Source: Bacteroidales bacterium (GTDB taxonomy: Bacteria > Bacteroidota > Bacteroidia > Bacteroidales > Marinilabiliaceae). Taken from it: DNA of 64,000 bases. The DNA lies in NCBI GenBank assembly GCA_024401395.1, contig JAKSLD010000014.1, positions 26,942-90,941 of the forward strand. The letters are read 5' to 3'. The position numbers were made by a program, and so were the translations under genes. Positions 37,785 to 46,106 of this stretch are shown piece after piece (positions within the stretch are counted from its first letter, which is position 1; every line of letters starts with the position of its first letter). The notes beneath the pieces were generated by a model. It was not told the origin of the DNA, did no database searches, and was given only the letters and a program-made list of their open reading frames with translations.

Positions 37785-38873
37785 CTACAAATCCCCCTTC
37801 GCCAACTCCATATATGCCACAAACATATGATGCTCAAACAGATCTTCTGCCATCAATGCATGCTTCTTGTGATACTCTTCTCCCGGCATCATTACAATAG
37901 TCGTACCTACTCGCTGGAAATTGGCACACTTCGCCAACTCTGGTGTCTCATAATCTATCCCCATATCTTTAAGCATTCCTGCTATATAATACCCAAGATA
38001 TTTCGTCAGATTCTCTTCACTCTTCCTCGTAGGCTTCCTTAGTTTTCGCATCAGTATCTTTATCTTCAACTTATCCGCACCTTTCATTCCCGCAGTCTCA
38101 ATCATATCATCTACTCGAGTAAACGGACAGGTATCTCTGAAATCGTCTGGAGTCTGAACACTCAATGGGGTCTCTGGCACCCAGTCGTCTGCATTGATGA
38201 CATTAAACGCCCAACCTCCTCTTGTCATTCTCTCATAGTGCATGGCAAAAAGATAGTCTCCTGGCTTTGGCGCCGCACTGCAATATGTCTTGAACCTCAG
38301 GTCTGCAGGTATCTTCCCGTCTTTCTGGCTCTGCAACAGGTATGCTGTGAGCAGTGCGCATATTGCCCCTCCCTGACTGTGTCCGGTAAGTATGCAATCT
38401 CTCATTCCCTCTTTATAGCAGGAATCTATCTTTGCCTCAATATCCTTGCTCAACGACAACACACTGCCTAGCCACCCTGAATGTACTAACGCCTTCGCAT
38501 CGTCGCATAATTTATACTCATAATCTTTGCCTATATGATACTTGCCTTGCGCTGGCAACATTCCCGCGTGGAAATTGGCGAACCAACTCACTTGCGTAGG
38601 TACACTGCCCCTCAGACTGACAAGGAATATTTTCTTATCTTTATTCTCCCACAATTCCCACTTGTTGTCAAAGCCTAGAGTCGGAGATTCGTACAATCGC
38701 TCATATTCTATTGGCTCTTCGCATTTATATTTGTCTTCTATCTGCCCGTCAATGAAATGCGAGGCTATCCTTAGGCATTCAAGATATTCTTCTTTCTGAA
38801 ACCCTGAAACAAGTTGAGCGGAGATAGTTACCCCGCTCAACATCATCAATATAGTGACTAATACCGATTTCAT
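37785..38873 (-). CDS. Exported lipase family protein (class 3 alpha/beta hydrolase)
   Basis: A 362-residue protein with a signal peptide (MKSVLVTILMMLSGVTISAQ). The nucleophile elbow GHSQGGAICALL identifies an alpha/beta hydrolase of the lipase-3 type. SLRGSVPTQVSWFANF before it resembles the oxyanion region of fungal-type lipases. NVINADDWVPETP supplies a plausible catalytic aspartate; a late histidine (EYHKKHALM) could complete the triad. Probably periplasmic or outer-membrane. It lies 12 bases after argS and may be co-transcribed with it. Confidence 0.8.
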   Translation of the reverse strand: MKSVLVTILMMLSGVTISAQLVSGFQKEEYLECLRIASHFIDGQIEDKYKCEEPIEYERLYESPTLGFDNKWELWENKDKKIFLVSLRGSVPTQVSWFANFHAGMLPAQGKYHIGKDYEYKLCDDAKALVHSGWLGSVLSLSKDIEAKIDSCYKEGMRDCILTGHSQGGAICALLTAYLLQSQKDGKIPADLRFKTYCSAAPKPGDYLFAMHYERMTRGGWAFNVINADDWVPETPLSVQTPDDFRDTCPFTRVDDMIETAGMKGADKLKIKILMRKLRKPTRKSEENLTKYLGYYIAGMLKDMGIDYETPELAKCANFQRVGTTIVMMPGEEYHKKHALMAEDLFEHHMFVAYMELAKGDL

Positions 38874-38885
38874 AGCATATATGTA

Positions 38886-40721
38886 TTACATACGTTGTGG
38901 CATCTCAATACCAAGTATCCACATTGCGTTCTTCAATACCTTGGCAACAACTGAACTCAAAAGTATTCTGTTGGCTCTCACTTCTGCATTTTCTTCTTTC
39001 AAAATCGAGAAGTCGTGATAGTACTGGTTGTACTCTTTTGCTAAGTCGTATGCAAAGTTCGCTACCAACGCAGGACTGTATACTTCGCCTGCTTCCTTGA
39101 CTACTGCAGGGAACTGCTCTACCTGACGTAATATCTGTATCTCTTTGTCTGCCAACGTAGCATTGTTTGCCTTGTCTGCTACTTTCTCTCCTGCCTCTGC
39201 CGCCTTGCGGAGCACCGACTGGATACGTGCGTATGCATATTGGATAAACGGACCTGTGTTACCGTTGAAATCAATAGACTCTTTTGGATTGAATGTCATA
39301 TTCTTTCTAGGGTCTACCTTCAAAATGAAGTATTTCAATGCGCCAAGTGCCAATATCTTATATGTGTTCTCGCACTCTTCTTCTGTCAAGCCGTCAAGAC
39401 GACCGAGCTCTTTGCCCATCTCTCTGGCTGTTGAAATCATGTCTGCCACAAGGTCGTCTGCATCTACTACGGTTCCCTCTCGGCTCTTCATCTTTCCTTC
39501 TGGCAACTCTACCATACCGTATGAGAAGTGTACCAGGTCTTTGCCCCACTTGAAACCGAGTCGGTCAAGTAGTATGGAGAGTACCTGGAAGTGATAGTTC
39601 TGTTCGTTGCCTACCACATACACCATCTTGTCAATTGGGAAGTCGTCGAATCTCAACTTGGCAGTACCGATGTCTTGTGTCATATAAACACTGGTACCGT
39701 CTTTTCTGAGAAGCAATTTCTCGTCAAGTCCGTCTTCTCTGAGGTCTGCCCATACCGAGCCGTCTTCTCTCTTGTAGAACTTTCCTGCCTCAAGGCCTTC
39801 AAGTACCTTGCCTTTGCCAATCTTATATGTCTGGCTCTCGTAGTAGATCTTGTCAAAGTCTACACCAAGCAACTTGTATGTCTCGTCAAATCCAGCATAT
39901 ACCCACGAGTTCATCTTCTCCCAGAGACCGCGTACTTCTGCATCGCCTGCCTCCCACTTGCGGAGCATCTCGCGGGCTTCTGCCATGAGTGGCGACTTAG
40001 CTTCTGCTGCTGCCTTCTGGAGCTCTTTTGTCTCTTCGTCGTCTTTTCCCTTGATGGCTTTTACCTCTGGGTCGTTCTCTATGATGCCTTTGAGCTCGCT
40101 CTTGAACTCTTTGTCAAATCTTACATAGTAATCTCCTACCAAGTGGTCGCCTTTCTGTCCAAGGCTCTCTGGTGTGCAACCGTTACCCCACTTCTGCCAT
40201 GCAAGCATACTCTTGCAGATATGGATACCTCGGTCATTTACTATATTTGTCTTTACAACTTTATTGCCGCAGACACTTACTAATCTTGCCAAAGAGGAAC
40301 CTAATAGGTTGTTTCTAATATGGCCAAGGTGTAGTGGCTTGTTTGTATTTGGCGATGAATACTCTATCATTACCAGCGGCGACTTCTCGTTGGCTTTCAC
40401 ATAGCCGTAGTCGTCTGCTGTCGCAGTATTCATTACATTCATCCAGTAATCTGCAGCTAAACTGAGGTTGAGGAAGCCTTTGATAACTTCATACTCTGAT
40501 ACCTCCGCTACTTCTGCTACGATTGCCTCTCCGAGCAACTTGCCTGTCTCGTCTGGAGATTTCTTCGAAAGTCTTACCAATGGGAATACCACAAGTGTAT
40601 AGTCTCCCTTCTGGTCCTTTCTTGTGACGTTTACTTGAATTGTAGAAGCCTCTACTGTTGCACCGAATAGCTTCTCTACTGCCGCAGCAGCAGCTTGTTG
40701 AATCTTCTGTTCTATATTCAT
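38886..40721 (-). CDS. argS: Arginyl-tRNA synthetase
   Basis: A 611-residue class I aminoacyl-tRNA synthetase charging tRNA-Arg. The N-terminal Add-1 domain is followed by the HIGH-type motif in SSPNTNKPLHLGHIRNNLLG and the KMSK-equivalent in EGKMKSREGTVV. The C-terminal DALR anticodon-binding domain (EYNQYYHDFSIL to the end) is complete. Its start overlaps the stop of the upstream hydrolase gene (ATGA). A large insertion of about 70 charged residues (GIIENDPEVKAIKGKDDEE) lies in the catalytic core, as in other Bacteroidetes ArgS. Confidence 0.96.
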   Translation of the reverse strand: MNIEQKIQQAAAAAVEKLFGATVEASTIQVNVTRKDQKGDYTLVVFPLVRLSKKSPDETGKLLGEAIVAEVAEVSEYEVIKGFLNLSLAADYWMNVMNTATADDYGYVKANEKSPLVMIEYSSPNTNKPLHLGHIRNNLLGSSLARLVSVCGNKVVKTNIVNDRGIHICKSMLAWQKWGNGCTPESLGQKGDHLVGDYYVRFDKEFKSELKGIIENDPEVKAIKGKDDEETKELQKAAAEAKSPLMAEAREMLRKWEAGDAEVRGLWEKMNSWVYAGFDETYKLLGVDFDKIYYESQTYKIGKGKVLEGLEAGKFYKREDGSVWADLREDGLDEKLLLRKDGTSVYMTQDIGTAKLRFDDFPIDKMVYVVGNEQNYHFQVLSILLDRLGFKWGKDLVHFSYGMVELPEGKMKSREGTVVDADDLVADMISTAREMGKELGRLDGLTEEECENTYKILALGALKYFILKVDPRKNMTFNPKESIDFNGNTGPFIQYAYARIQSVLRKAAEAGEKVADKANNATLADKEIQILRQVEQFPAVVKEAGEVYSPALVANFAYDLAKEYNQYYHDFSILKEENAEVRANRILLSSVVAKVLKNAMWILGIEMPQRM

Positions 40722-41542
40722 TTCAAATCACTTTTTTCTAACTTAATGACTACTCCGGCTCCATTTCTGCTCGCCGTGTATACTCTCATGTATTCCTCAA
40801 ATGGCTCGAATAGCTCTCTCACTACCTGAGGCTTGTTGTTTTCTCCGGATAGATGCGACAGCACCAGGGCTTGCATCTTGTATGGCTTGGATAGATTGCT
40901 CACTAGGTCAAATGCCTCTTTGTTGCTTATATGTCCTTCGCCTCCCGTAATGCGGTTCTTGAGATATAGAGGATAACTTCCTGTCCTCAACATCTCTATA
41001 TCATAATTGCTCTCCAGAAAGGCTGCGTCACATTGCTCTAATTCTTGCACTAACCTCTCTGTCGGTTTGCCTATATCTGTATAAACGCCAATGGTTATTC
41101 CGTCTGCCGTCCTCACCGTGAAGCTCACTGGCTCTTTCACGTCGTGTGGCTTCACAAAACTGGTCACTTCTATCGGACCAACCGTCACCACTCCTTCCGA
41201 TGGCATCAGATGAACCCTCGAACCGTCTATCGGCATATAGTATTCTCTCACTCCCTTGGCTGTACCGGCTGTCATATAGCATTGCATATGCTTATGATGA
41301 TTCGCTAACACTTTCAAGCCTCTGACATGGTCTGAATGCTCGTGAGATATGAATATGGCCGAGAGCAACTTCAAATCTATACCGACCAACTTGGCTCTCT
41401 TTACCATTTCCCTATACCCAATACCACAATCTATCAGAATAGCTGTATCCTGACATTGTATCCAGTAGGCATTACCATTGCTCCCCGACGCAATAGAACA
41501 TATATATGTCGACGCTTCTGCTAAAAGTGATGAATTGTCCAT
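40718..41542 (-). CDS. MBL-fold metallohydrolase (YycJ/WalJ-like)
   Basis: A 274-residue metallo-beta-lactamase-fold protein. The start is SIASGSNGNAYWIQCQDTAILIDCGIGYREM. The metal motif is HEHSDHVRGL. AAFLESNYDIEMLRTGSYP and LSHLSGENNKP match the YycJ/WalJ-type hydrolase family, in which 5'-3' DNA exonuclease activity has been reported for the Bacillus protein. The ATG at 41542 lies only 8 bases after a strong -7 box. It leads a row with argS and perhaps the lipase. Confidence 0.87.
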   Translation of the reverse strand: MDNSSLLAEASTYICSIASGSNGNAYWIQCQDTAILIDCGIGYREMVKRAKLVGIDLKLLSAIFISHEHSDHVRGLKVLANHHKHMQCYMTAGTAKGVREYYMPIDGSRVHLMPSEGVVTVGPIEVTSFVKPHDVKEPVSFTVRTADGITIGVYTDIGKPTERLVQELEQCDAAFLESNYDIEMLRTGSYPLYLKNRITGGEGHISNKEAFDLVSNLSKPYKMQALVLSHLSGENNKPQVVRELFEPFEEYMRVYTASRNGAGVVIKLEKSDLK

Positions 41543-41549
41543 TTGGGTA

Positions 41550-41557
41550 CAAAGTTA
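41550..41557 (-). promoter_or_regulatory. -7 box upstream of the MBL hydrolase-argS row
   Basis: The minus strand reads TAACTTTG, a perfect TAnnTTTG. It ends 8 bases before the ATG at 41542, so the transcript would have almost no leader. The -33 region shows no clear TTTG. Confidence 0.5.
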
Positions 41558-41634
41558 GTGAATTTTATGCTCATACACATTGATTATTTCACAAATCTCC
41601 TTTTTGCCCGCGTTTCTTTCTTCTGCCTCTTTTT

Positions 41635-41683
41635 ATAAAAAAATTACGATGAACAAGGGTGCTCTCTTATATCAGCGTAGGAC
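41635..41683 (+). repeat. MNKG dispersed element, copy 3
   Basis: AAAAAAATTACG then ATGAACAAGGG and TGCTCTC on the plus strand. Codon 9 of the frame opened at 41649 is CAG where three other copies have TAG, so the frame stays open. It is in frame with the lrp gene that starts at 41814, 165 bases further on. The 270-base gap between the MBL hydrolase and lrp holds nothing else I recognise. Confidence 0.75.
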
Positions 41684-41813
41684 CAGAGTATACCTTCCGT
41701 GTACCTTTCTTACTATTATTCTATATCTAGTATCTACCTACTATGATTTGAAAATAAATATTCATACCTTCGCGCTCTCATCAGGAATATTATTCTACAA
41801 AACAGTCTTACTT

Positions 41814-42284
41814 ATGGCACAAACAGTCACTCTCGATGAAATAGACATCAAGATTCTTCGCGAACTTCAACAGAATAGTCGCTTGACGAACAAGGAGCTT
41901 GCAGCAAGAATACACCTCAGCACTACCCCTACTTTCGAGCGCCATCGCCGCCTCGAACGCGAGGGTTTCATCAAACAGTATACCGCGATCGTCGATGCAG
42001 ATAAAATCAACCGTAGCTTTATGGTACTCTGTAATATCAGCACCAATAATATATATAAGGACAAAATCGACGACTTCCGCGAACGTGTGGCTAATTGGAC
42101 TCAGGTAGTGGATTGCTATAACGTGAGTGGCGACTTCGACTTCACCATGAAGGTAGCTGTATCCTCTATGAAGGAATACCAGGAGTTCATAATAAATGAG
42201 GTAGGCTCTGTCGAGTATATCTCTAAAATCCAGTCTAACTTCATCATGGATACCCTCAAATCAGGCGCCGGAGTAGGCCTATAA
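41814..42284 (+). CDS. Lrp/AsnC family transcriptional regulator
   Basis: A 156-residue feast/famine regulator. The N-terminal helix-turn-helix reads LDEIDIKILRELQQNSRLTNKELAARIHLSTTPTFERHRRLEREGFI. The C-terminal RAM/AsnC ligand domain contains VVDCYNVSGDFDFTMKVAVSSMKEYQEF. I start at the ATG at 41814 because family members begin just before the LDxxDxKIL motif. The open frame extends a further 78 codons upstream through repeat copy 3; that extension is hydrophobic and unlike any Lrp protein. It converges with the ATPase gene, with only 2 bases between the stops. Confidence 0.92.
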   Translation: MAQTVTLDEIDIKILRELQQNSRLTNKELAARIHLSTTPTFERHRRLEREGFIKQYTAIVDADKINRSFMVLCNISTNNIYKDKIDDFRERVANWTQVVDCYNVSGDFDFTMKVAVSSMKEYQEFIINEVGSVEYISKIQSNFIMDTLKSGAGVGL

Positions 42285-42286
42285 CC

Positions 42287-43495
42287 CTACTCCAACAGCC
42301 ACTCAACTATATTTTTATGCAGAATCCCATCCCTGCTCATGTCAAAGTCATCCAACGATAGCACATACTTGGGATAATTATCGTCTATCGCCTTCAATGA
42401 ACCAAATTCTCTCTCAATGGTCTCTTCACTAGCTAGCAAATACGTAACTTGTACATATATGGTCTCTCCATTACGCACCGCACAGAAATCAACCTCTTTC
42501 GTGCCTATACACCCTATCGTGACATCATACCCCCTCCTCTGTAGTTCTACGCAGACTATATTTTCTAGTATCTGGTTGATGTCTCGCTGATTATTGCCAT
42601 ATATTGCTTGCCTCAGCCCATGGTCAGTCAAATATATCTTATTCTGCGCCGTCAATAGTTCCTTGCCAATAAGATTTTGACGCTGTATCATATTGACTAA
42701 ATATACTGTCTTGCAGAAATCCATGTAATTATACAGTGTTTCCGTAGATATCTTTCTCCCCTCGCTCTTTAGATACTTCATCACAGATGTCGCCGAAAAA
42801 AGATTCCCCACATTGGACATAATAAAGACAACAATCTGCTTGAACAGTGCCACATCTCGTATATTGTTGCGCTGTGCCACGTCTTTTAGTATTATCGAAT
42901 TGAATAGGTCATTCAGATATAGCATCTCATCGGCGTATGTCATCTGGTAATTATATAGGACAGGATACCCTCCCTTTACAACATAATCCCGGAATAGCTG
43001 CCGCTTGTCAACAGGCATATTGTTCTCTTCTGACATCTGAACTACCTCTTTGAATGAGAATGGGTATATTTTTATCTCAACATACCTCCCAGACAGATAT
43101 GTACTTAGTTCGCTGGAGAGCAACTTGGCATTAGACCCTGTAATATATATGTCGACATCAAAGTCTATTTGTATGGAGTTGACAAGTTTTTCCCACCCCT
43201 CCAACTCTTGCACCTCATCGAAGAACAGATATATTCGTCTCTTTATCTTGTCTGCCTCTTCTTTCACGGATTTCCATACATATTCAGCGCTGATAGCTTC
43301 ACCCCCAATTCGCGATTCGAAATTAAGCGATAGTATCTGCGACCTGTCCACACCTCTTTGAACTAGCTCTTCTTGAACTAGTTGCATCATGACCGACTTC
43401 CCGGCACGGCGACTTCCAGTAAATACCTTTATCAGATTTGTATCAATAAATGGTACTACTTTATCCAAATATATCTGCCTCTTGATTGTATTCAT
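42287..43495 (-). CDS. AAA ATPase with DUF4143 domain (first copy)
   Basis: A 402-residue ATPase of the AAA_14/DUF4143 type, abundant in Bacteroidetes and of unknown function. Walker A is FTGSRRAGKSVMM (about residues 26-38) and Walker B is IYLFFDEVQEL. The sensor region is ITGSNAKLLSSELSTYLSGRY. The C-terminal part resembles a PD-(D/E)XK nuclease fold with EVDFCAV, but the second motif reads QVTYLL instead of EVK, so the nuclease centre looks degenerate. A tandem repeat array begins 4 bases before the start codon. The gene appears solitary, and it is related to but clearly different from the ATPase at 46107. Confidence 0.85.
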   Translation of the reverse strand: MNTIKRQIYLDKVVPFIDTNLIKVFTGSRRAGKSVMMQLVQEELVQRGVDRSQILSLNFESRIGGEAISAEYVWKSVKEEADKIKRRIYLFFDEVQELEGWEKLVNSIQIDFDVDIYITGSNAKLLSSELSTYLSGRYVEIKIYPFSFKEVVQMSEENNMPVDKRQLFRDYVVKGGYPVLYNYQMTYADEMLYLNDLFNSIILKDVAQRNNIRDVALFKQIVVFIMSNVGNLFSATSVMKYLKSEGRKISTETLYNYMDFCKTVYLVNMIQRQNLIGKELLTAQNKIYLTDHGLRQAIYGNNQRDINQILENIVCVELQRRGYDVTIGCIGTKEVDFCAVRNGETIYVQVTYLLASEETIEREFGSLKAIDDNYPKYVLSLDDFDMSRDGILHKNIVEWLLE

Positions 43496-43498
43496 ATC

Positions 43499-43596
43499 TT
43501 TTCGTTATACCGAAACCAACACCGCAAATATACACATTCTTTTCGTTATACCGAAACAAAACCGCAAAATCTCTTTTTCTTTTCGTCATACCAAAA
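43499..43596 (-). repeat. Tandem dyad array (41/40-bp period) at the first ATPase start
   Basis: TTTTCGTTATACCGAAA occurs at 43499-43515 and 43540-43556 (identical), and a variant TTTTCGTCATACCAAAA at 43580-43596. Each exact unit has TTTCG and CGAAA arms around 6 bases, a dyad of operator type. Between the first and second units the minus strand carries TATATTTG (43532-43525), a perfect -7 box for the ATPase gene. The first unit would lie in the short leader and the second in the -33 region. The next 120 bases up to the barrel gene end hold nothing I recognise. Confidence 0.8.
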
Positions 43597-43720
43597 TGCC
43601 TTCTCCAAAACAAAAAAGATAATTGTACCAGTGAAATGGTCTTCCGTGATGTAACCAGCTTGGAAATACTGTCTCCTGTAATCTTGCCTACAACTTCATA
43701 GCCTTTCATTATAAAGATTG

Positions 43721-46015
43721 TCACATTCTATCAACTGTCTGTGAGTTACTGTCAACAGCCTTAATTCGCTTCGTCTTTCCGGAGAGGAGTTGGTATCTTA
43801 CAGTAAGTCGCACATATGTGTTGTCTGGGTCGTATCTATGATCTACCACGTAACTTCCGAACTCTCTGTGATCCTTGAATGTATATGAGTCCAAAATGTC
43901 ATTTGCAGCTAAAGACAATGCCAGACTGCGATTAAAGAAATATGCAGTCGCTCCGACTGAGAGGTTGTACATGGCATCTTTCTTTTCTAAAAGTGTTTCT
44001 CCAAGATCATTGAATATGAAGTCCGCATTCACCCCAAAATGCTTGTTGATAGCAAAGTCGTTTATTGTCTTGAAATAGTACGCACATCTGTCTATCTTAT
44101 ACCCACCTTTATACAACTTTATCTTGGCAAATGGCTTTGTTATGCTTATGCTGTTTGTAGATCGAAATCGGCCTTTTCTAAAGTTATAGCCTGCCGAAGC
44201 TAGAATAAAATAAATATGGCTGTGATTACTCAAAGTGACTTCAATCGCATTGCCATTTTCGGATTCTTTGTACTGATAAATAGTGGCATTGCGCTTATGT
44301 CTATATCCAATATTCATCCAAAAACTTGAACCCATATTCCAAGTAAGCGTGATATTGCTCGTTATTGTAGGCAAGAGTGTAGGATTCCCTTTCCGATAGT
44401 AAAATGTATTGTCGTATCGAATGTTTGGACTTAGACTATTGAATGAAGGTCGACTTATCGTGGTTCTATAAGTAAGAGATAGTTTGCTTTTCTCCCCCGT
44501 AGTACATGAAAATTTCAAGTTTGGAGCAAATGTAATGTATGTAGTATCTATCACATTGCTTTTGTTGTGATTGCCATCAAAGTTCGTGCTTTCTACTCTC
44601 AACCCAGCATTAGTATCAATATTGACTATCACTTTGCCTAGCTCAAGGTATGCCCCTATGATTCTTTCTGTGAAATCATACTCATAAGAGAAGGTGGTCT
44701 CCAAAGCTGTGTTGCTAGAACTGAATTCACTCTCCGACTCATTCGCCACCGCTGAAAGTTTACCTCCAAAGCCTATATTGAATCCATTATCCGTAGTGGT
44801 CTGATAGTCAACTTGCGCATCTGTAGCGTTATATTTCGAGACAAAATCATAATCGTGAATCAGTAGATTTTCTGCAATGTTGCTGCTTGCTTCCACTCGA
44901 TGGGTTGTATAATTGGCAGAGACGGTTATTCCACTTTGTGACCCAAGTTTTATGTCATACCCCGCACCGATATCATAATGGTCTTCATTCTCTGTTACTC
45001 TCTTGCGTGTCGCAACTGAAGTTAAGTTTTCACTATTGTGACATTCTTGACCACCTTCAATTTCAGGCCGACTGCGCTCATTCCATCCTGCGAACTGAGC
45101 CGAAAGTTTATGCTCGTTGCTGAATGTGTGCTCCCCCACAATGGAATATGTGTGTCCTCTAAGTTCGTCTCGAGTCTTTTCGTCGTCATTATACTCCTGC
45201 CTGCCTTCTGTGTTATGAATGTTACTGCATTCGCTGGATCTGTTTTTTGACGCAGTGAACGTATAGTCAGCGTGGATATTTGTCGCCCCATGATGCAAAT
45301 TAAGCATAGTGTTTGTGGCATTAGAGAAGAGCCGCCCTTTTGTTGCAATATTACGCACAGCAACTTCAGTTCCACTATAGTCTTTGGTTGTTATAGATAT
45401 CACGGCATCAGCGTTAGCATCATAACGAGCACCAGGGGAACTGATCAATTTGACGTCCTTGATTGTCTGTGGATTCAGATTTTCCAGCTCTTTCTTGTTC
45501 ACAATACGTCTATTGTTGACATATACCACTACGTTATCTTTGCCAAACATAGAGACCTCGTTCTTCTCATTTACCATCAACAACGGAACCCTGCTTAGCA
45601 CGTCGTTGATGTTAGCCAATTCTGCCATTGAACTGCCTTCGACCGAAAGGGTATATGTACTGCCGTCTACAGTCAGGTTATTTTTGCGGGCAAACACATT
45701 CACTTCGCCTAGCTCATGCTGCTGGTTTATTAATGTGAACTGCAATGTGTCTCCTCGTGTGCTGATAATCTTACGCTCAGTATCAAATCCCCACGCCGAT
45801 ACCTCTACTTTGTTTACACTGGAAGGTACAGCTGCCGAGAACATTCCTCCCACAAAACTACCAGACATGATAGATGTCGTATCCGAAAGAAACCTGACAG
45901 TAAAATAATCTACCGGAGAATTATCTGATTGGGCAACTTTGCCGACGATAGACATTTGTGAGAAAACGCTGTTCGCAATGCAGGAAAGGAGGCACAACAA
46001 TATCTGTTTCTTCAT
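43721..46015 (-). CDS. Outer-membrane beta-barrel receptor-like protein
   Basis: A 764-residue exported protein. A signal peptide (MKKQILLCLLSCIANSVFSQ) is followed by a carboxypeptidase-regulatory-like beta domain (about 23-95). A TonB-plug-like region (NINDVLSRVPLLMVNEKNEVSMFGKDNVVVYVNNRRI onward) comes next, then a long barrel. It belongs to the outer membrane beta-barrel family related to TonB-dependent receptors but with a short plug (OMP_b-brl_3 type). No SusD partner is adjacent, so it is not a classical polysaccharide-utilisation pair. The ligand is unknown. Confidence 0.82.
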   Translation of the reverse strand: MKKQILLCLLSCIANSVFSQMSIVGKVAQSDNSPVDYFTVRFLSDTTSIMSGSFVGGMFSAAVPSSVNKVEVSAWGFDTERKIISTRGDTLQFTLINQQHELGEVNVFARKNNLTVDGSTYTLSVEGSSMAELANINDVLSRVPLLMVNEKNEVSMFGKDNVVVYVNNRRIVNKKELENLNPQTIKDVKLISSPGARYDANADAVISITTKDYSGTEVAVRNIATKGRLFSNATNTMLNLHHGATNIHADYTFTASKNRSSECSNIHNTEGRQEYNDDEKTRDELRGHTYSIVGEHTFSNEHKLSAQFAGWNERSRPEIEGGQECHNSENLTSVATRKRVTENEDHYDIGAGYDIKLGSQSGITVSANYTTHRVEASSNIAENLLIHDYDFVSKYNATDAQVDYQTTTDNGFNIGFGGKLSAVANESESEFSSSNTALETTFSYEYDFTERIIGAYLELGKVIVNIDTNAGLRVESTNFDGNHNKSNVIDTTYITFAPNLKFSCTTGEKSKLSLTYRTTISRPSFNSLSPNIRYDNTFYYRKGNPTLLPTITSNITLTWNMGSSFWMNIGYRHKRNATIYQYKESENGNAIEVTLSNHSHIYFILASAGYNFRKGRFRSTNSISITKPFAKIKLYKGGYKIDRCAYYFKTINDFAINKHFGVNADFIFNDLGETLLEKKDAMYNLSVGATAYFFNRSLALSLAANDILDSYTFKDHREFGSYVVDHRYDPDNTYVRLTVRYQLLSGKTKRIKAVDSNSQTVDRM

Positions 46016-46056
46016 AAGTTACTGAATTTGCACGTAATAAATATCAGATCTTCCAA

Positions 46057-46077
46057 TTTCCAATTCCAAATTGGAAA
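46057..46077. promoter_or_regulatory. Perfect 9-bp inverted repeat before the barrel gene
   Basis: TTTCCAATT, 3 bases, AATTGGAAA. It lies 42 bases upstream of the barrel start and 30 bases past the end of the second ATPase. It has no T run on either side, so an operator for the barrel gene or a weak transcript-end stem are both possible. The sequence resembles the GGAATTGG/GGAATTAG short tracts found near pnp. Confidence 0.4.
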
Positions 46078-46106
46078 ATCACTCTCGCTCAACGACGCCC
46101 TATTCT

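Noticed and set aside
31993..41542. A mobile island carrying the polysaccharide genes.
   Set aside because: No integrase, transposase, tRNA target or flanking direct repeat is visible. Composition alone supports only possible recombination, recorded as a finding.
43461..43724. An 87-codon minus-strand frame running through the first repeat array.
   Set aside because: It overlaps the ATPase start and reads through the tandem dyads, and its product has no recognisable features. The repeats explain the open frame.
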